A stretch of 64,000 nucleotides of DNA from Trematomus loennbergii (GCA_012861695.1 JAAOOA010000027.1:1030001-1094000), one strand, 5' to 3'. Numbered from the stretch's first letter, positions 48,755-61,020 are shown. Notes: generated by a model not told the origin, from the letters alone. Numbers and translations are program-made.

Positions 48755-48845
48755 TGTCTTCTATATCTACCCTGTAGATCCGGATTTGTGTAAAAATCAT
48801 TGAAACAATCACAAATTCGCTTCTAGGGGAGTATATAGTGGATTT
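48755..48845 (+). ncRNA. mir-10c: mir-10c microRNA precursor
   Basis: The 5p arm at 48768-48790 (23 nt) starts TACCCTGTAGATCCGG and ends ATTTGTG; the ATCCGG variant distinguishes miR-10c from miR-10a/b (ATCCGAA/AACCGAA). The 3p arm at about 48812-48833 starts CAAATTCGCTTCTAGGGG and pairs with it. The outer stem CTATAT (48761-48766) pairs with ATATAG (48833-48838), and the loop is about 48791-48811. The miR-10 family silences Hox and other mRNAs through the seed ACCCTGT. It lies 1.9 kb upstream of hoxb4a on the same strand, the syntenic mir-10 position, and is probably processed from a hoxb4a/hoxb3a-type long transcript. Confidence 0.95.
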
Positions 48846-49188
48846 GAACACGACGGCAGCGATGGATCCAACACGAGGAATAGAGCTGCTATACGGGTCG
48901 CTGCTCATATTAGAATATCAGTCCCAATAACTTTTCAGCAAATATATTCGTATTCATATGAAGAGTTTATTGGTGATTATTTGATTTTGAAGCGACTGTT
49001 ATTGTGTGTCTGTTCTCCCCCAGAGTGATGAAAACTCCCAAGTTTTGTCCATGTTATTGTTTCGATCATCAAACACTCGTGCAGTTTTAAAGGCCAATTC
49101 CTGGTTGATTTGGACTCTTTATTTACTATTTTGTCCTGTTGAAAAATGATGCGGTCGACTAGCCTACTGTTCATCTGGGAGGCAGGCG

Positions 49189-49270
<82 letters not shown>

Positions 49271-49277
49271 TGTGTGT

Positions 49278-49316
<39 letters not shown>

Positions 49317-50559
49317 TGAATATAACATAATGTATATTCTATTTACTGCAGTGTTTCTTGTTTTTTAGCCATTTATGTTTTGGTACTATGTCTCATTGTA
49401 AAAATGTTTAGGTGAGAATGCTGGGAAAAGAAAGGGACTCCTTGTTTTATAATGTTTTGGGTCTGTTTTCTCTTTTAAAAATGGATGTAGGCCCTTAAAA
49501 GGATCAAAAGGCTGTGTATATAATATGTACAACTGAAGTGTAGTTTTGCAATGGAAATCTAAAGTCCCCGGCTCTTCCCACATATGCCACATATGACATT
49601 TGAAATAAAAGGAAAATACATGCAGTAAAATAGTTCAATGGACCACATGGTTCAAGTTGCATGAAAAAGAAAAATGTGCACATATAAGATATAACAGAAT
49701 GTACCATTACATACTGTATAGTAGAATAAATACTGTCCCTGTGTGTTACCCGGTTATGCATCATGGTCTGGGAGATTCATTTCCTTTTGGAGGAAAAACA
49801 ACGACTTGTATCTCTAAAGGGCAAATGCCGGCGCCCAGTGTGAATGTGTAATATGGACTTGCCATGCCAGTGATGTTAATACCGGAAAGTGGAGGCAAAT
49901 GCATCCTGTTTATTCATGCACGGCAAAGGGCGACTGGATTACTATGCAAGGGGAGTTTTAAAAGTGAAATGTGCGCGTGTAGGAGAAACGCTGCTTTCGA
50001 GCCGGTGCTGGATTCCTAATGCAGAGGTCTGCTGGTGATTTAGAAGGCCGTGTAACCTGAATTAGTTGATGAATTTTCTATCGATCCTAAACAAGCCAGA
50101 TTTATCTCTGACACCGTGCTGCTGCTGCTGCTGGGTGGCGGCGCGGGGCCACTCTCACACTCCCCGTTATTAGGGATTTAAAAGAAGAAGAAAAAAGAGA
50201 AAGCTTTGGCGAGCACACACACCCAAATATATACACAGAGGGTGGTGCAGGCGCCACTTTAATTCCCCCCGAGCACTTTCCTCGCTGCTTCTTTTTTTTC
50301 TTTTTGAAGTTGCAGCCAGACGCATAACAGGGGAAGGTTTTCATAAGGGAGGACTTGTCATACTGTTGCTCGTGTGTGCCTTGCGTGCGCGGATTTTGTC
50401 AGACGCGCTTTGTTTTTGTTGTGATTCTGGTTAGGACGGCGTGCGCTCCGATTTGTGGCGGAGGGATACACAGAGAGAGAGGAGCCCGGGGAGGAGAGTT
50501 TTGAAAAGACTGCAAATGCCCATAAACTGAGGCCATATGATGATGCGCGTGCGGGGGCC
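48846..50559. other. mir-10c to hoxb4a spacer
   Basis: No gene. TG tract at 49190-49317. The stretch 49960-50560 is GC-richer and includes a CTG/GCTG run near 50120 and CATATGATGATGCGCG-type sequence; it is likely hoxb4a upstream regulatory DNA. Confidence 0.5.
49190..49317. repeat. (TG)n microsatellite, interrupted
   Basis: TG tract with GGTG breaks. Confidence 0.95.
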
Positions 50560-50773
50560 CGTGTATATGCTTAATCCCATTTCCTTATCCGGGGTCCGTC
50601 CCGGAGGCGCGCCATTGGCCGAGCGCCGTCACGTGGCTTCTTAACTTTGTTCACTTGACAGAAAAGTAGGAGGGTTCAACGGAACAGGAATAACCGAAGA
50701 GTAAAGGGATGAGATATAAATTGTAGTTATATATTTTCCGAGTAGGTGCAATTCCACAAAAAGACTGACATTA
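50560..50773 (+). promoter_or_regulatory. hoxb4a: hoxb4a proximal promoter
   Basis: GGCGCGCCATTGGCC contains an inverted CCAAT box (ATTGG, 50614-50618), followed 11 bp later by a perfect E-box CACGTG (50630-50635) and then TTAACTTTGTTCACTTGACAG. In mammals the HOXB4 promoter is driven by NF-Y at a CCAAT box and USF1/2 at an E-box; the same pair is visible here. A TATAAA at 50715-50720 is probably too near the ATG to be the core promoter. Confidence 0.65.
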
Positions 50774-51236
50774 ATGGCCATGAGCTCCTATTTGATCAAC
50801 TCCAACTATGTGGATCCGAAGTTCCCACCCTGCGAGGAGTACTCTCAGAGCGACTATCTGCCCAACCACTCTCCGGACTATTACAGCTCCCAGAGGCAGG
50901 AGCCCGCTGCCTTCCAGCCGGACTCCCTGTACCACCCACAGCCCCCCCAGAACCACCACCAGCCGCGAGTGGAGCCGCCGTACACGCAATGCCATCGCCC
51001 GGGACAGCCCGCCTCGGTGGTGATGTCTCCCCGGGGTCACGTCCTCCCCTCAACCGGACTACACGCCACCCCTGTCCCGGAGCTCAGCCACCGCTGCGAC
51101 TCGGTGACACCCAGCCCGCCTCCGCCCGCGTCTTCTTGCGGCCAAACGCCCAACAGCCACAGCACTTCGTCCCCTACTGGCACTCGAAAGGACCCCGTCG
51201 TGTACCCGTGGATGAAAAAAGTCCATGTAAACATCG
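50774..51236 (+). CDS. hoxb4a: Hoxb4a, coding exon 1
   Basis: Group-4 homeodomain transcription factor, nuclear, setting the hindbrain/anterior trunk boundary. Starts MAMSSYLINSNYVDPKFPP, the near-invariant Hoxb4 N-terminus, then CEEYSQSDYLP and a Pro/Gln/Ser-rich middle. The PBX-binding motif VVYPWMKKVHV (YPWM at residues 144-147) lies just before donor ATCG|GTAAGT. It encodes 154 residues plus one base of codon 155. The start is fixed by the conserved N-terminus; a Met three codons in (MSSYL) is the group-4 alternative. Frame intact, GC-rich, no expansion: the whole protein is 246 residues, ordinary for a fish Hoxb4. Confidence 0.97.
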
Positions 51237-52767
51237 GTAAGTGCAAACTTCTCTCCCTCTCTCCCCCCTCTCTCTCTCCCTCGCTGCTGCTTTGTGCAGT
51301 CAGCTAGGTGTCCACCGTCACAATCTACGGCTTCCCCTCTCACCGTTTCTCTGCTAGAAGTACAAGAGTAGCCCTTGGGTCGAGATTTACGGTCGTCTGT
51401 TTGCAGGGCCAATATAATTACACCCTCCATAAATTTTTATTACACCTCTCCGCTGAGGTGCCTTTTGAAGTCCGATCTCAGGCTCTAATTCCTCGCCTTA
51501 TGACAACTCAGAGCGAGCCCATAAGTTAGCTTTTATGCTTTGGTAATTTGATTTTAAGTGGCCTGGTTGTATAAACGGTGTACTTTACTCTGTCGAGCCC
51601 TTCTTCCCCACTCGTTGTTCCAGGGGAGGGAAAGTTTTATGGCAGCTGAAATATTCATGTTTATGGAGCCGGCCGTAAAACACTAATGTAAAAGCGAAGA
51701 GCTGCAGCCTGTTCTGGCTCTCGGTGAGCTTCTAATAGACTCGCTGCCTATTGCTTGTTGGGAGAACCGGAGCGCGCGTTCGCGGGGCGACAAAACGTTT
51801 ATAAGGCACCGTGATGCGTTCACTGCACCCGGCTGTTTACTCGGTAAGAAAAAAACAATTTCTTGCATTTTAACCTTTGCGGTTAGCTGCCATCGGATTC
51901 CATTGCAAAGTGTTTGCTTTGGGTAAGCTATTTGTTGAATCAGTTGGTGATTTAGCCCCCCCCCCCCCCTCCCCTCCCGACAACACCTTCATTTTCAACC
52001 ACTGAAAGAAAAGGCTCCGGACTGCGTGTTTCTGGCTGATTTGACGTATTTTTACGGGATTTTTTGCACGAATGTGTCAAAACTGCAAGACAATATATGA
52101 GCTTTCGGAAATGCGTCCCTGCATGGCCCCCATTTTCGAATCACAACATTTGGACACAGCGTCAGGATTCACACCGCCGCAGGGCCTTCACTGACACCTG
52201 ACAACATGTTCACTGCGAAGGCAGAGTCAACAATCTGTAGTTTAAAATCGGCTGGAACAGCTGCATGTGGACATGTTTTTGTGGTAGGGTTAAAGAGGAC
52301 TGCTATCATTACAGATGATGTCAAGGTTGCAGCCTTTTTATTCTACAATGTGTCCAGCCGCGGCTTTATTCCTCCTCCATGCTCATAATGCATTTTTATT
52401 TCTTCATGTGGCTTTATCTGCTGTTTTTTTAATTACCATCTGGCTACTGTGTCGCTTCCTGTTTAATGACCCAGATATAATATATATAAAATATAAGCCA
52501 GATAACAAACAGTCGTATTCAGTGCAAGCCAATATTGTGCTGACAACTATTGTGTCATTGTCTTTTAATTCACATTATAATGTTGCACTGTGGAAAACAT
52601 GGCTTTAGCTCAGCTTAATAGTTGCTTTACTACATATTGTTGTTGTTGTTGTTGTATTTTATTATTATTATTATTATTATATTATTATTATGCTATATTT
52701 TGGACGTGATTGCATGGTGTTTTTATTCTCAAGACAATAATATTGTGACGCTCTTTTATTCCCACAG
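51237..52767 (+). other. hoxb4a: hoxb4a intron
   Basis: Runs GTAAGT to CCCACAG. Contains two TTTATGG words 24 bp apart (51636-51642, 51660-51666) in a region of TAAT/TTTTAT motifs (51480-51680) that looks like an intronic enhancer, a C run near 51957-51968, and a TTG/ATT repeat (52636-52691) close to exon 2. Confidence 0.8.
52636..52691. repeat. (TTG)n/(ATT)n repeat in hoxb4a intron
   Basis: TTG repeats passing into ATT repeats, ending 76 bp before exon 2. Confidence 0.85.
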
Positions 52768-53045
52768 TGAACGCGAACTACTCAGGGGGGGAGCTGAAAC
52801 GCTCGCGGACGGCCTACACGCGCCAGCAGGTCTTGGAGCTCGAGAAGGAGTTCCACTTCAACCGGTACCTGACGCGCAGGCGCAGGGTGGAGATCGCGCA
52901 CACGCTGTGCCTCTCGGAGCGGCAGATCAAGATCTGGTTCCAGAACCGGAGGATGAAATGGAAGAAGGACCACAAGCTGCCCAACACCAAGGTCCGCTCC
53001 GGGGCCAGCAGCAACACAAACTCCCAGGCTCTGACCGGATCCTAG
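52768..53045 (+). CDS. hoxb4a: Hoxb4a, coding exon 2 (homeodomain)
   Basis: Completes codon 155 (Val) after CCCACAG and reads [20 protein letters not shown]. The homeodomain (about residues 164-223) has [20 protein letters not shown], then [18 protein letters not shown] with helix-3 [12 protein letters not shown]. Gln in place of Tyr after TAYTR (the RQQVLELE signature) and LSERQ mark group 4. The C-terminus [12 protein letters not shown]...ALTGS is the usual short Hoxb4 tail; stop TAG at 53043-53045. 463 + 278 nt = 247 codons including stop. Confidence 0.97.
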
Positions 53046-54075
53046 AGCCGCCCCGGGCCCCTGCAGCCCGGTTCTGTGGTCCGGTGTCAGATTTTTTGTT
53101 CCCAAACTGAACGCCGCAGTGGCACCGGAGCCTGCACTTTTGACCGGAATAACGCCCCTGCTCTGGAAGGGGAGAGGGATGTCATTGCCGCATGATGTTA
53201 CACACTATAATATGACGTTATGATGTGGGAGGGGTGGGGGGAGTGTTCCCATTCACAAAACATGAAATGAACAAAGTACGCGAAGGAACAAACTGAGAAA
53301 ATGACCGGCCGCTTCTTTGCTTTTATTCTGTCTGCCCCACCCCCTGCTTTTTTAAATGTCTATCTTCTTATTTTTGTTAAACTCCTCTCTCTCTTCCTCT
53401 CACGATAGGCTCAGGATAACGTGCCCTCGTGCGTGAGGTTTATTTTTATTTTCTCAACCCGAGATTTTTTTCTTCTTCTTTTTGGTGAAGATGGATCCTC
53501 GTTTTCATCTTTAATCATGCCAAACTCGGGCCCCATTTGTCATGTTTACTCTGCGGGTACAAAGCAAAGGGGTGAACCGCGGCTCTGCCCATTACCCCCC
53601 TTGCACCCCCCCATCGCCCCCACAACCACTACCCCCTCACCCACGCACGTGTGATAAATGGAACTCACGTTTCGTCAAGAGAAGTATTCTTACACACACA
53701 CACGCTCACACGCGCACACACACGCTTATAGTACCTACTCTAACATCAAATATTACCTCCGGTATGATCCAATCTGACAGCAGGCAGTTTTCAGTCTTGC
53801 TGCTATAATTATTTTTGTTTTGTTGAATGAGAACAATAGCTTTTCAAATTTCTCTTATAGTTATTTTTGAATTCAGTGTTGATTGTAAATGATGCTGAGG
53901 CCGATAAGGAGAGTTCATGTGGTCCGTTTATTGTTCATGTTGTGATGTAATATACAGGGAATTCAAGTGAAATTAAAACATCTTCCACTACCAATCAAAC
54001 AGGGTTTATAAAGCTGCCTAAACACTAATATTCAAACCAAAATCCTGGTACTAATAAAACACATTATACACGCAG
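53046..54075 (+). other. hoxb4a: hoxb4a 3' UTR with candidate poly(A) signal
   Basis: AATAAA at 54053-54058 would give a 1.0-kb 3' UTR; further AATAAA words lie at 54632 and 55027. A miR-10 seed match ACAGGGT is at 53999-54005. A short AC/GC run lies at 53691-53725. Confidence 0.6.
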
Positions 54076-56699
54076 CACTATAGAATGTACCTATTACCTC
54101 AGTTGTACTTATATATTTTTTTATGGTTTTTTTGGTCCTCTATTTTCTATTGCTCGTTCAATGAAGTGACAGCTTTTCGAGCTTTTTATATATTTTTTAA
54201 ATGTGTGAGTATAATATTATTACCTGCAATACAAACTATTCATTTCTTGCATGTGGAAATGTTTAAAATATAATTTAATTTTAGCCAGGGGAATGAGAAA
54301 AATAAGGAGCCTTTTGTTGCATGTCTGAATGGATTTAATTGTTATATTTCTTGCTCTTTGTCCTCTCTCCGCACATGTAATGCGCGCACACTTCCTCTTC
54401 CTCTTCCCTCTCCCTTCCTCTGTCTGTCACCTTGTTTTAGATATTTTATTCTGCAAGTGTTTCTCAATTGATGTTATTTTATTTACATTCCAAAGATCAG
54501 TTTCTATATGATGATGATGATGCTAACAATGATGCTATTGTTGAACATGTGTTACCTCCTCCGATGTGTCTCTGCTTTTGCCTCCTCAGTGTCTACCTTC
54601 CTATTATTTGTAAATAGTTCATAGAAATTTAAATAAATGTCTAAAAATATAATTTCTCTATCCTCCTCTCTTTGTCTCAAAAGTACAAATTGTTTTGCTA
54701 ACATAAACACACTCAAACATTGACTTTGATGAAATGTATTATGCCAACAGATTTCACTAGGTTGAACCATACGTTATTTAAACGTATTAGTATTGCTTTC
54801 AACTAACCTAATACAGTTATGTGAAATGTGTTAACATTGAATTAAAGTCACCTTGTTCAGTGTAAAGGTAGTCATGAGGTTTAGGGTTTTAAAGATCGTC
54901 CCTTTTTATTTGTTGTATTGGGACATTTTCCTTTTCTTTCCTATAGCAGGCTCCAGAAAACATATATGTCTCTTCTCTCTCTGGCACATTTAACGTGAAG
55001 GATGTATTTAAAGCATATGCACACACAATAAATAATTTCATTTCATTTCACCGTAGATTTTGCCCATAGCGCGCAGAGACCTGTCTGGAGAAATCAGCAG
55101 CGCGCGATGATTAATCTGTCCCGTCCATGAGTGATTTTGGTACATTACGTCCTTTAATCTCGTTTTAAATCACAAACCGTCCCTCCGTTTCACTCCCGTT
55201 CTCCCGTTAATTTAACGGCTTGCACCGGCCCGACACAGAGGATAACCCCCCCTCCTCCTCTCCATTCCTTCCTCTGACTCTAAAGGAAAAAAAACCTCCT
55301 TTAATGCTTTAATGAGTGTAATTTTGTTTTTTTCCGCTGCTTTCTGGAGCGGGGCTGGTGCGCACACGTGTGTATTTTTTATATATTACAAAAGGGAGCG
55401 GGCCTGCGCCATAGCTCAAACCCTGACAAGCAAATAGATAATCAACATGACGAATGGCTTCTTTTGTAAGGCGCGGCTCCGTATTAATTTTCATTTTCTT
55501 TCTTAGAGCAGGTATCGAAAAATATGGAGCAGGAGAGGGGGGAGAACGAGAACATAGCATTCCTCTCGATGAACTTTAAACAAAGAAGTGTGCCCCCTAA
55601 ATTGGTCCGCTCGTATTCCTCGGCCCAGAGAAGATTCCCTATTACTTGTTGGCTGATTCCTCCCTGGGCCTCTGGCCACAGAGACTCCCTCTGCCCATGG
55701 ATCTGTTTTCTTCCTGTGTGAGAGGCTGCTCCAGCTCCTCAAACACATAGATGTGCTCGCACAAAGGCGCGCACACTGCGCCAAAATGGTCAATCCATGG
55801 CCTATTGGGGTTTTAACCGTAATTTTCATTGTTTCTTATAACAGCATTCCCTTTTTTCTTATTAAGAATTATGTTTGCTATTTGCTTCCAAAGGTGTAAT
55901 TCCTGTTCAAAGATCCATACATGTCCAGCTTTCTTCTTCTCATCCTCTTTTTTTATTGACTTGGTTTTTTATGGTTTATAATTTTATTTGGCTCATGGTT
56001 CTAAGGTGTAATACTCTCTCCTCCACACACAAGATTATATTTGTCCCAATTGTCTTATATTGGACAAACAGACCCCCTCCCAATATTCACACACGTTTTG
56101 TATGTGCCTCCACAATAACCCTGAAGCCCCTGAGCGCTTCGAGTCCGAGTGGAAATAAATGAATTTGCGTGCTATGTGACACCTTGCACAATAACATCCA
56201 CCGAGGAATCCTTACTCTGTTTTAGCCTCCCTTCATCAGCCGGGCCTTCTGCTGCTCCTGTGAATGGGGAAGCCCACCCCACACCCCTCAACGTTCTGAA
56301 AAAGTTCATCGCCATTATTTGGTGGACAGGGCAGAAGGGACGGCACCTCAAGAGAAATGCGAGAATTATACAAGAAACAATCATTAATCACTGGTCCTTC
56401 TTTAAACACTTCTTCTCCTTCTTCTGCTTCTCTATTGTCATCCGGCAGCCACACACAAGACCCCTTCTGCCAGGAGAGGGGCAAGGAGCAGAGAGACAGA
56501 CGAGGAGAAGAAAAAGAAGACGTCTTGGAAACACACCCCTCCCCCTCCTTCCCTCACACACATAAACAGTCACACCTCCCCTTCCCACCCATCAGCTATT
56601 TTTTACACCAACAAGTATCCTACCATAAGAAACAAAGTTTGTTTCTTCCTCGTTGGAAATAAGTAAATCCTTCCAGAGAAACTCCAGTCACTCCCTGAG
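54076..56699. other. hoxb4a-hoxb3a spacer, proximal part
   Basis: No coding gene. A MITE-like copy lies at 54700-54865. The stretch 55060-55700 is GC-balanced, with words such as GATGATTAATC near 55107 and CAAATAGATAATCAACATGACG near 55430, and looks like regulatory DNA, but I cannot assign it to a known enhancer. Confidence 0.45.
54700..54865. mobile_element. MITE-like repeat, copy C
   Basis: Contains CAACTAACCTAATACAGTTA and TGTGAAATGTGTTAAC, the reverse of the core in copy A, and ends with TTGTTCAGTGTA, the inverse of the TACACTGAAAA end of copy B. Confidence 0.55.
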
Positions 56700-56868
56700 C
56701 AGAAGAAGAAGAAGAAGAAGAAAGAAGAAGAAGAAGAAGAAGAAGAAGAAGAAGAAGAAGAAGAAGAAGAAGAAGAAGAAGAAGAAGAAGAAGAAGAAGA
56801 AGAAGAAGAAGAAGAAGAAGAAGAAGAAGAAGAAGAAGAAGAAGAAGAAGAAGAAGAAGAAGAAGAAG
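56700..56868. repeat. (GAA)n trinucleotide repeat
   Basis: About 56 GAA units with one early break (GAAAGAA near 56721). The poly-Lys, poly-Ser and poly-Phe frames across it are repeat translations. Confidence 0.95.
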
Positions 56869-56904
56869 ATGGCCTCGAGGTCTCTGAAAGTGGTGCCATC
56901 CAAG
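56869..56904 (+). other. Candidate non-coding exon end (hoxb3a leader?)
   Basis: Directly after the GAA tract, ATGGCCTCGAGGTCTCTGAA and GTGGTGCCATCCAAG lead to a strong donor AAG|GTAAGAA (junction 56904/56905). The next gene downstream in the cluster is hoxb3a, whose vertebrate orthologues have several untranslated 5' exons upstream. The small frame (MASRSLKVVPSK) is not a known protein start. Assignment is inference. Confidence 0.3.
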
Positions 56905-58105
56905 GTAAGAACCTAACCTTTTTTATTCTTTAACTCTCCTGCTCCTGTCTGATGGCTCTGTGGCGTTTTGATGGTTGTATTGCCCCCTGCGCATTTGGTG
57001 AGGTCAGGGGTTTATGGCCTGTGGGCTTTGATTTTAGCGCAGGGACTTCTGGAGTTGCGTGTTTGTGTTGGAAGGTGCGCGTCTGTTAGTGTGTGTTTGC
57101 ATCTACAAATGACAGGCTTGTACTGATTTCTCGTCAGTTTGCCCAAATGTTCACGTCCCCCCTTTGCTGCGGGGGTGTCACTTCTGCGTCTGTTTGTCAC
57201 TCATGAGGCATCGAGCATCTGTCGTTGTGTTTTTGCGCATCTTTTACGCACAGGATTTGGTTGCCTTGATGTTTTTAGATTCCACAAGAGGTGTATTTTA
57301 ATTCATACGATTTATATAATGCAATTGGGAAGGAAACGTAACACAGTCGCCTATATAGGTTCATATAGCTCCAGTATGTGACAGAATGTGAATAATTCCT
57401 GGTTCAACAGAAGCTTATTATGCATTTTGTCCTGGCTGCGTTTCTGTGGTTATAAAGTGTTGCTATGGCCTATAGCTTTTAATGATATACTGTTGCATGC
57501 ACGCTTCTTAGAGTGTGTGTATGTGTGCTCTTAATTTGTTGGCCAGGTGCTATCAGGCTGTGGAGACTGCAGTGGGAATATGAATAATACCGCGCTCAAT
57601 TGGAGAGAGGGATGTAGGGGAGGAGGGGAGGGCGAATAAGAAAAATTAAAAGAACAGGGGGAGCTCTGGTTAATGGATACTCTCTCGGTTGCGCTTCAAA
57701 ACAATTTACCTCGAAAACAAACGATCTGCAAGCCTCTCCAAATGAACTGCGAACGATCGCCGGTCGCGGTGCGCGCGCTCATCTGCTGAGCCGAGCAGCA
57801 GCGCGCTCACTGCTGTTTGACCCCTCCAGAAATCAATCTGCCCGGGATTAAAAATAAAGGGCAGCGGTTCTGGTTGGGGGGGTTCTGGCCTCATGGGGTT
57901 ACAGGATGTGCGCAGAGGTAAGAAAACACACGAGAGAAAGAAGGGTATCGAAGGAAGAGCAGCGAGAGAGGAGGAGAGAAATCGATGTTCGTGCAGGCAG
58001 CGGAGAGGCCGCAGAGGGTTCAACCAGGGGACACGCTTTCCTGACCGATGAGGTCCACAGGCTCTGAAGCCAGAGGCTGACCCGTGTTTACCCCCCACCC
58101 CCCCT

Positions 58106-58137
<32 letters not shown>

Positions 58138-58164
58138 CAACACACACACACCACACACACACAC

Positions 58165-58196
<32 letters not shown>

Positions 58197-58258
58197 ACAC
58201 ACACACACACCACACACACACACACACACACCACACACAACACCACACACCACACACA

Positions 58259-58310
<52 letters not shown>

Positions 58311-59454
58311 CCCTGCCTTCCCCTTGACCTCGCGAGGCTGCTGGTCCCATCGCTCCCTCGGACATTCCCAGACCTCCGGAGCGCCCCCTGGCCACTTAGT
58401 CATAACAGGCCGAGCTCAGGGCACTGTACCCCGGGGGCACGGCGGCCGTATCCCCGCTCCCACACCCAGACAGACAGACAGACAGAGCCGGGCAGAGGTC
58501 AGCCACAGGCCACTGCTGACTGTCAGCTCAATGAGGCTGTGTTGATGACACTGGCTGAAATGCACCATATTAGCCTTCAGGTTAACATTATATTATAATG
58601 TCTTGCCCTTAAAAATATATATGGTTTTGTACATTTTGCATTAAAGCAGCTCTCCAAGTTTGATTAATCTGTCATTTGAGAGGAGCTCCTGTCTCTCCCT
58701 GAAGCCTGGAGCAGTCTAATACAAGCTGTTGGAGACATGCTAACTTTAGGATGTGCTACGAAAGGGTCAGCCAGTCTGATGTTGGATAGTATTTGGACAG
58801 ACATGAACCTTGGTGTAAACAGAGGCTGCCCTTCCTGATTGCCTTGCTGAAAAGCTGCTGAGGAGCCTTTTTGTCCTGGCTTGTTCCAGCCATGTTTGCA
58901 CACTGTATTCAGAGGAATGTTGGGTAGAACACAGCCTCCATTTCCACAAACGGATCCAAAGAAACAAATGGAATACAATGCTTATATTTTCACATATGTT
59001 GACCAATTCAGTGATTTGTAGATTATTCACTGGCATATTGTTGGGGGCTGCTGGATATTTTCCAGCCTGGTAACCTGACCTGCAAAGAGAAAATATCTCT
59101 TTGACTGATTAATCAAAGAGACAAAGGCATATGGGGGAAATGCTGTTGGTCAGTTCGTCTCCACCATGCCATGGTTCCTAGGCTTATCCCCTTCATTTTC
59201 AATTTCACATTTCGCAGGGTCTCATCAATGCAACATTATTGTATTTGTTGTGCAATCTTCCCAGTGACTTCCCAATCTTGCAAGACTCACAATGGTATGG
59301 TTTGAATTGATCCGTAAAGATGTTGCTTTATTTGAGTCAGCATGCCCTCTGAAACAGCTCTGCATCGCTCAGCTCGATGTCTTACATGCTGCTCATTACT
59401 GTGACTGTAGTCCATTCACATCAAATGGGAGAGAAGCACTATTTACCAACAGCA
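56905..59454. other. hoxb4a-hoxb3a spacer
   Basis: No coding gene. GC-rich stretch 57700-58080 with AAATCAATCTG (57830-57840; reverse AGATTGATTT is a PBX-Hox-like bipartite site) and CCCGGGATTAAAAATAAAGG. Heavily interrupted AC tract at 58107-58307. Confidence 0.5.
58107..58307. repeat. (AC)n microsatellite, heavily interrupted
   Basis: AC tract with at least ten ACCA/AACA breaks, the most broken in the window. Confidence 0.95.
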
Positions 59455-59467
59455 AGGTCAGAGGTCA
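59455..59467 (+). promoter_or_regulatory. Perfect DR1 nuclear-receptor element
   Basis: AGGTCA-G-AGGTCA, two perfect consensus half-sites with a 1-bp spacer. Binds RXR homo/heterodimers, HNF4 or COUP-TF. It lies 6.4 kb 3' of hoxb4a, the side on which the mouse gene has its retinoid-responsive neural enhancer (a DR5 there). Function is inferred. Confidence 0.5.
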
Positions 59468-60845
59468 CAGCACGTTAGGGATTATGATACCTAAGTGTCA
59501 GTACTCCAAAATAGAATAGATTTGATTATTTAGCGTAACTAAGTATGGTTCTATATATGAATGCTTTTTATGTGATTTAATATTAGCTGAAATGCATTGA
59601 TTATTTCTAATTGTTGCCGTTATCTTGAAACACTCTTTGTTTTTCAATCCAGCCAAAACACGGTTTAGGTATTGACCAAGTTTCAGTACTCAACACGTCA
59701 AGGCCATTAACCATCTCCTACTGACTAACTGCAGGTGTCCTAGACCTAACAGTACACAGAGAACATTGGAACCAAATCACAAGAAGATGCCTTTACAAGC
59801 CTGGTGTGGTTTTCTAGTTCCTGCCCTTATGTGTTTTGACGGTTAAATGTGACAATAAATATACATAACTTCTTGTTCAACATGCACAGAACATGCATCA
59901 ATACAGCTGAGAATACTGTGGCATTATGTATGGTGTGATAGAGACTGGCAAACTTTGAGGGATTGTCATCACATATTTTAATTGCAGGAAGAACTCATGC
60001 CTGAAATGCTTTGCAATAGGTTGCAATGCCCAGCTTGACAAAAGCTGATGCACGTTTAAAAACAAAACAAATGTAAGACAATATAGCAACAAATGCATTC
60101 AATACATTTTTGAAACTATGCAATGCATTTTGTGTCCATGAACCTTTGCAGTATTAATGCTCTCTGCTCCATCATGTACACAGAGAGTGTGTGGATCATT
60201 TTGTAAAGCGTCTTAGCTGGAATAGAGTCAATCTCATTTCTGCTTTGAGCTCATGCAGGTTCATTAAAATCACACTTGTTAAATGAAAAGTCCTGCTGCT
60301 CTGCTGCTGCACAATGCTCACTGAGCTCCAATTTGGTGAAAAAACCCATTAGTTTTGTGATTTTGCAGCCGTCTTATGATGATACCAGAGCTTCGTTCTG
60401 CAGCTCGTTGCACTGTTTTCATCTCTGAATGATGATTCATATGTCCAATTGAATTTATTTGGATTAGGAGTTAAGTAACTGGCAAAACGAGCCAGCTCTC
60501 ACGTGTGGTTTACAGAGAGGTTGTTGTCTGATCTGCAGTCTGCTGTCATGGAGACGTGTGAAGGCTTTAGCTGAAGTGTGTTTCAACAGCAGGTTTAGGA
60601 AGCTCAGGCTTGCACACAAACACTCATTGAACATCAACTTCTTTTCTGGCCTGGGGAGTCTGGCGGTGGTTTACTAATTACCGGACAAATCTCTCTCCTT
60701 GCGCTTGTTGCACTAGTCACGTTGCCCGAGAAATATATTATTGTGGAGAGCAGGAGGAGAAGGGAGGTCACGGTGCAGGCGGCGGGCTGCAGGAGGAGGT
60801 CGTCACCAGAGATATATGGCTGCCAGGCTTTTACTCCTGCACCGG

Positions 60846-60908
<63 letters not shown>

Positions 60909-60959
60909 GTGTGTGTGTGTGTGTGTGTGTTGTGTGTGTGTGGTGTGGTGTGTGTGTGT

Positions 60960-61020
<61 letters not shown>

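Noticed and set aside
50715..50720. TATAAA as the hoxb4a core promoter
   Set aside because: Only about 55 bp before the ATG, leaving a 5' UTR of about 25 nt; the CCAAT/E-box block further upstream is the better promoter candidate.
56603..56916. Poly-Lys, poly-Ser and poly-Phe frames
   Set aside because: Translation of the GAA trinucleotide repeat in three frames.
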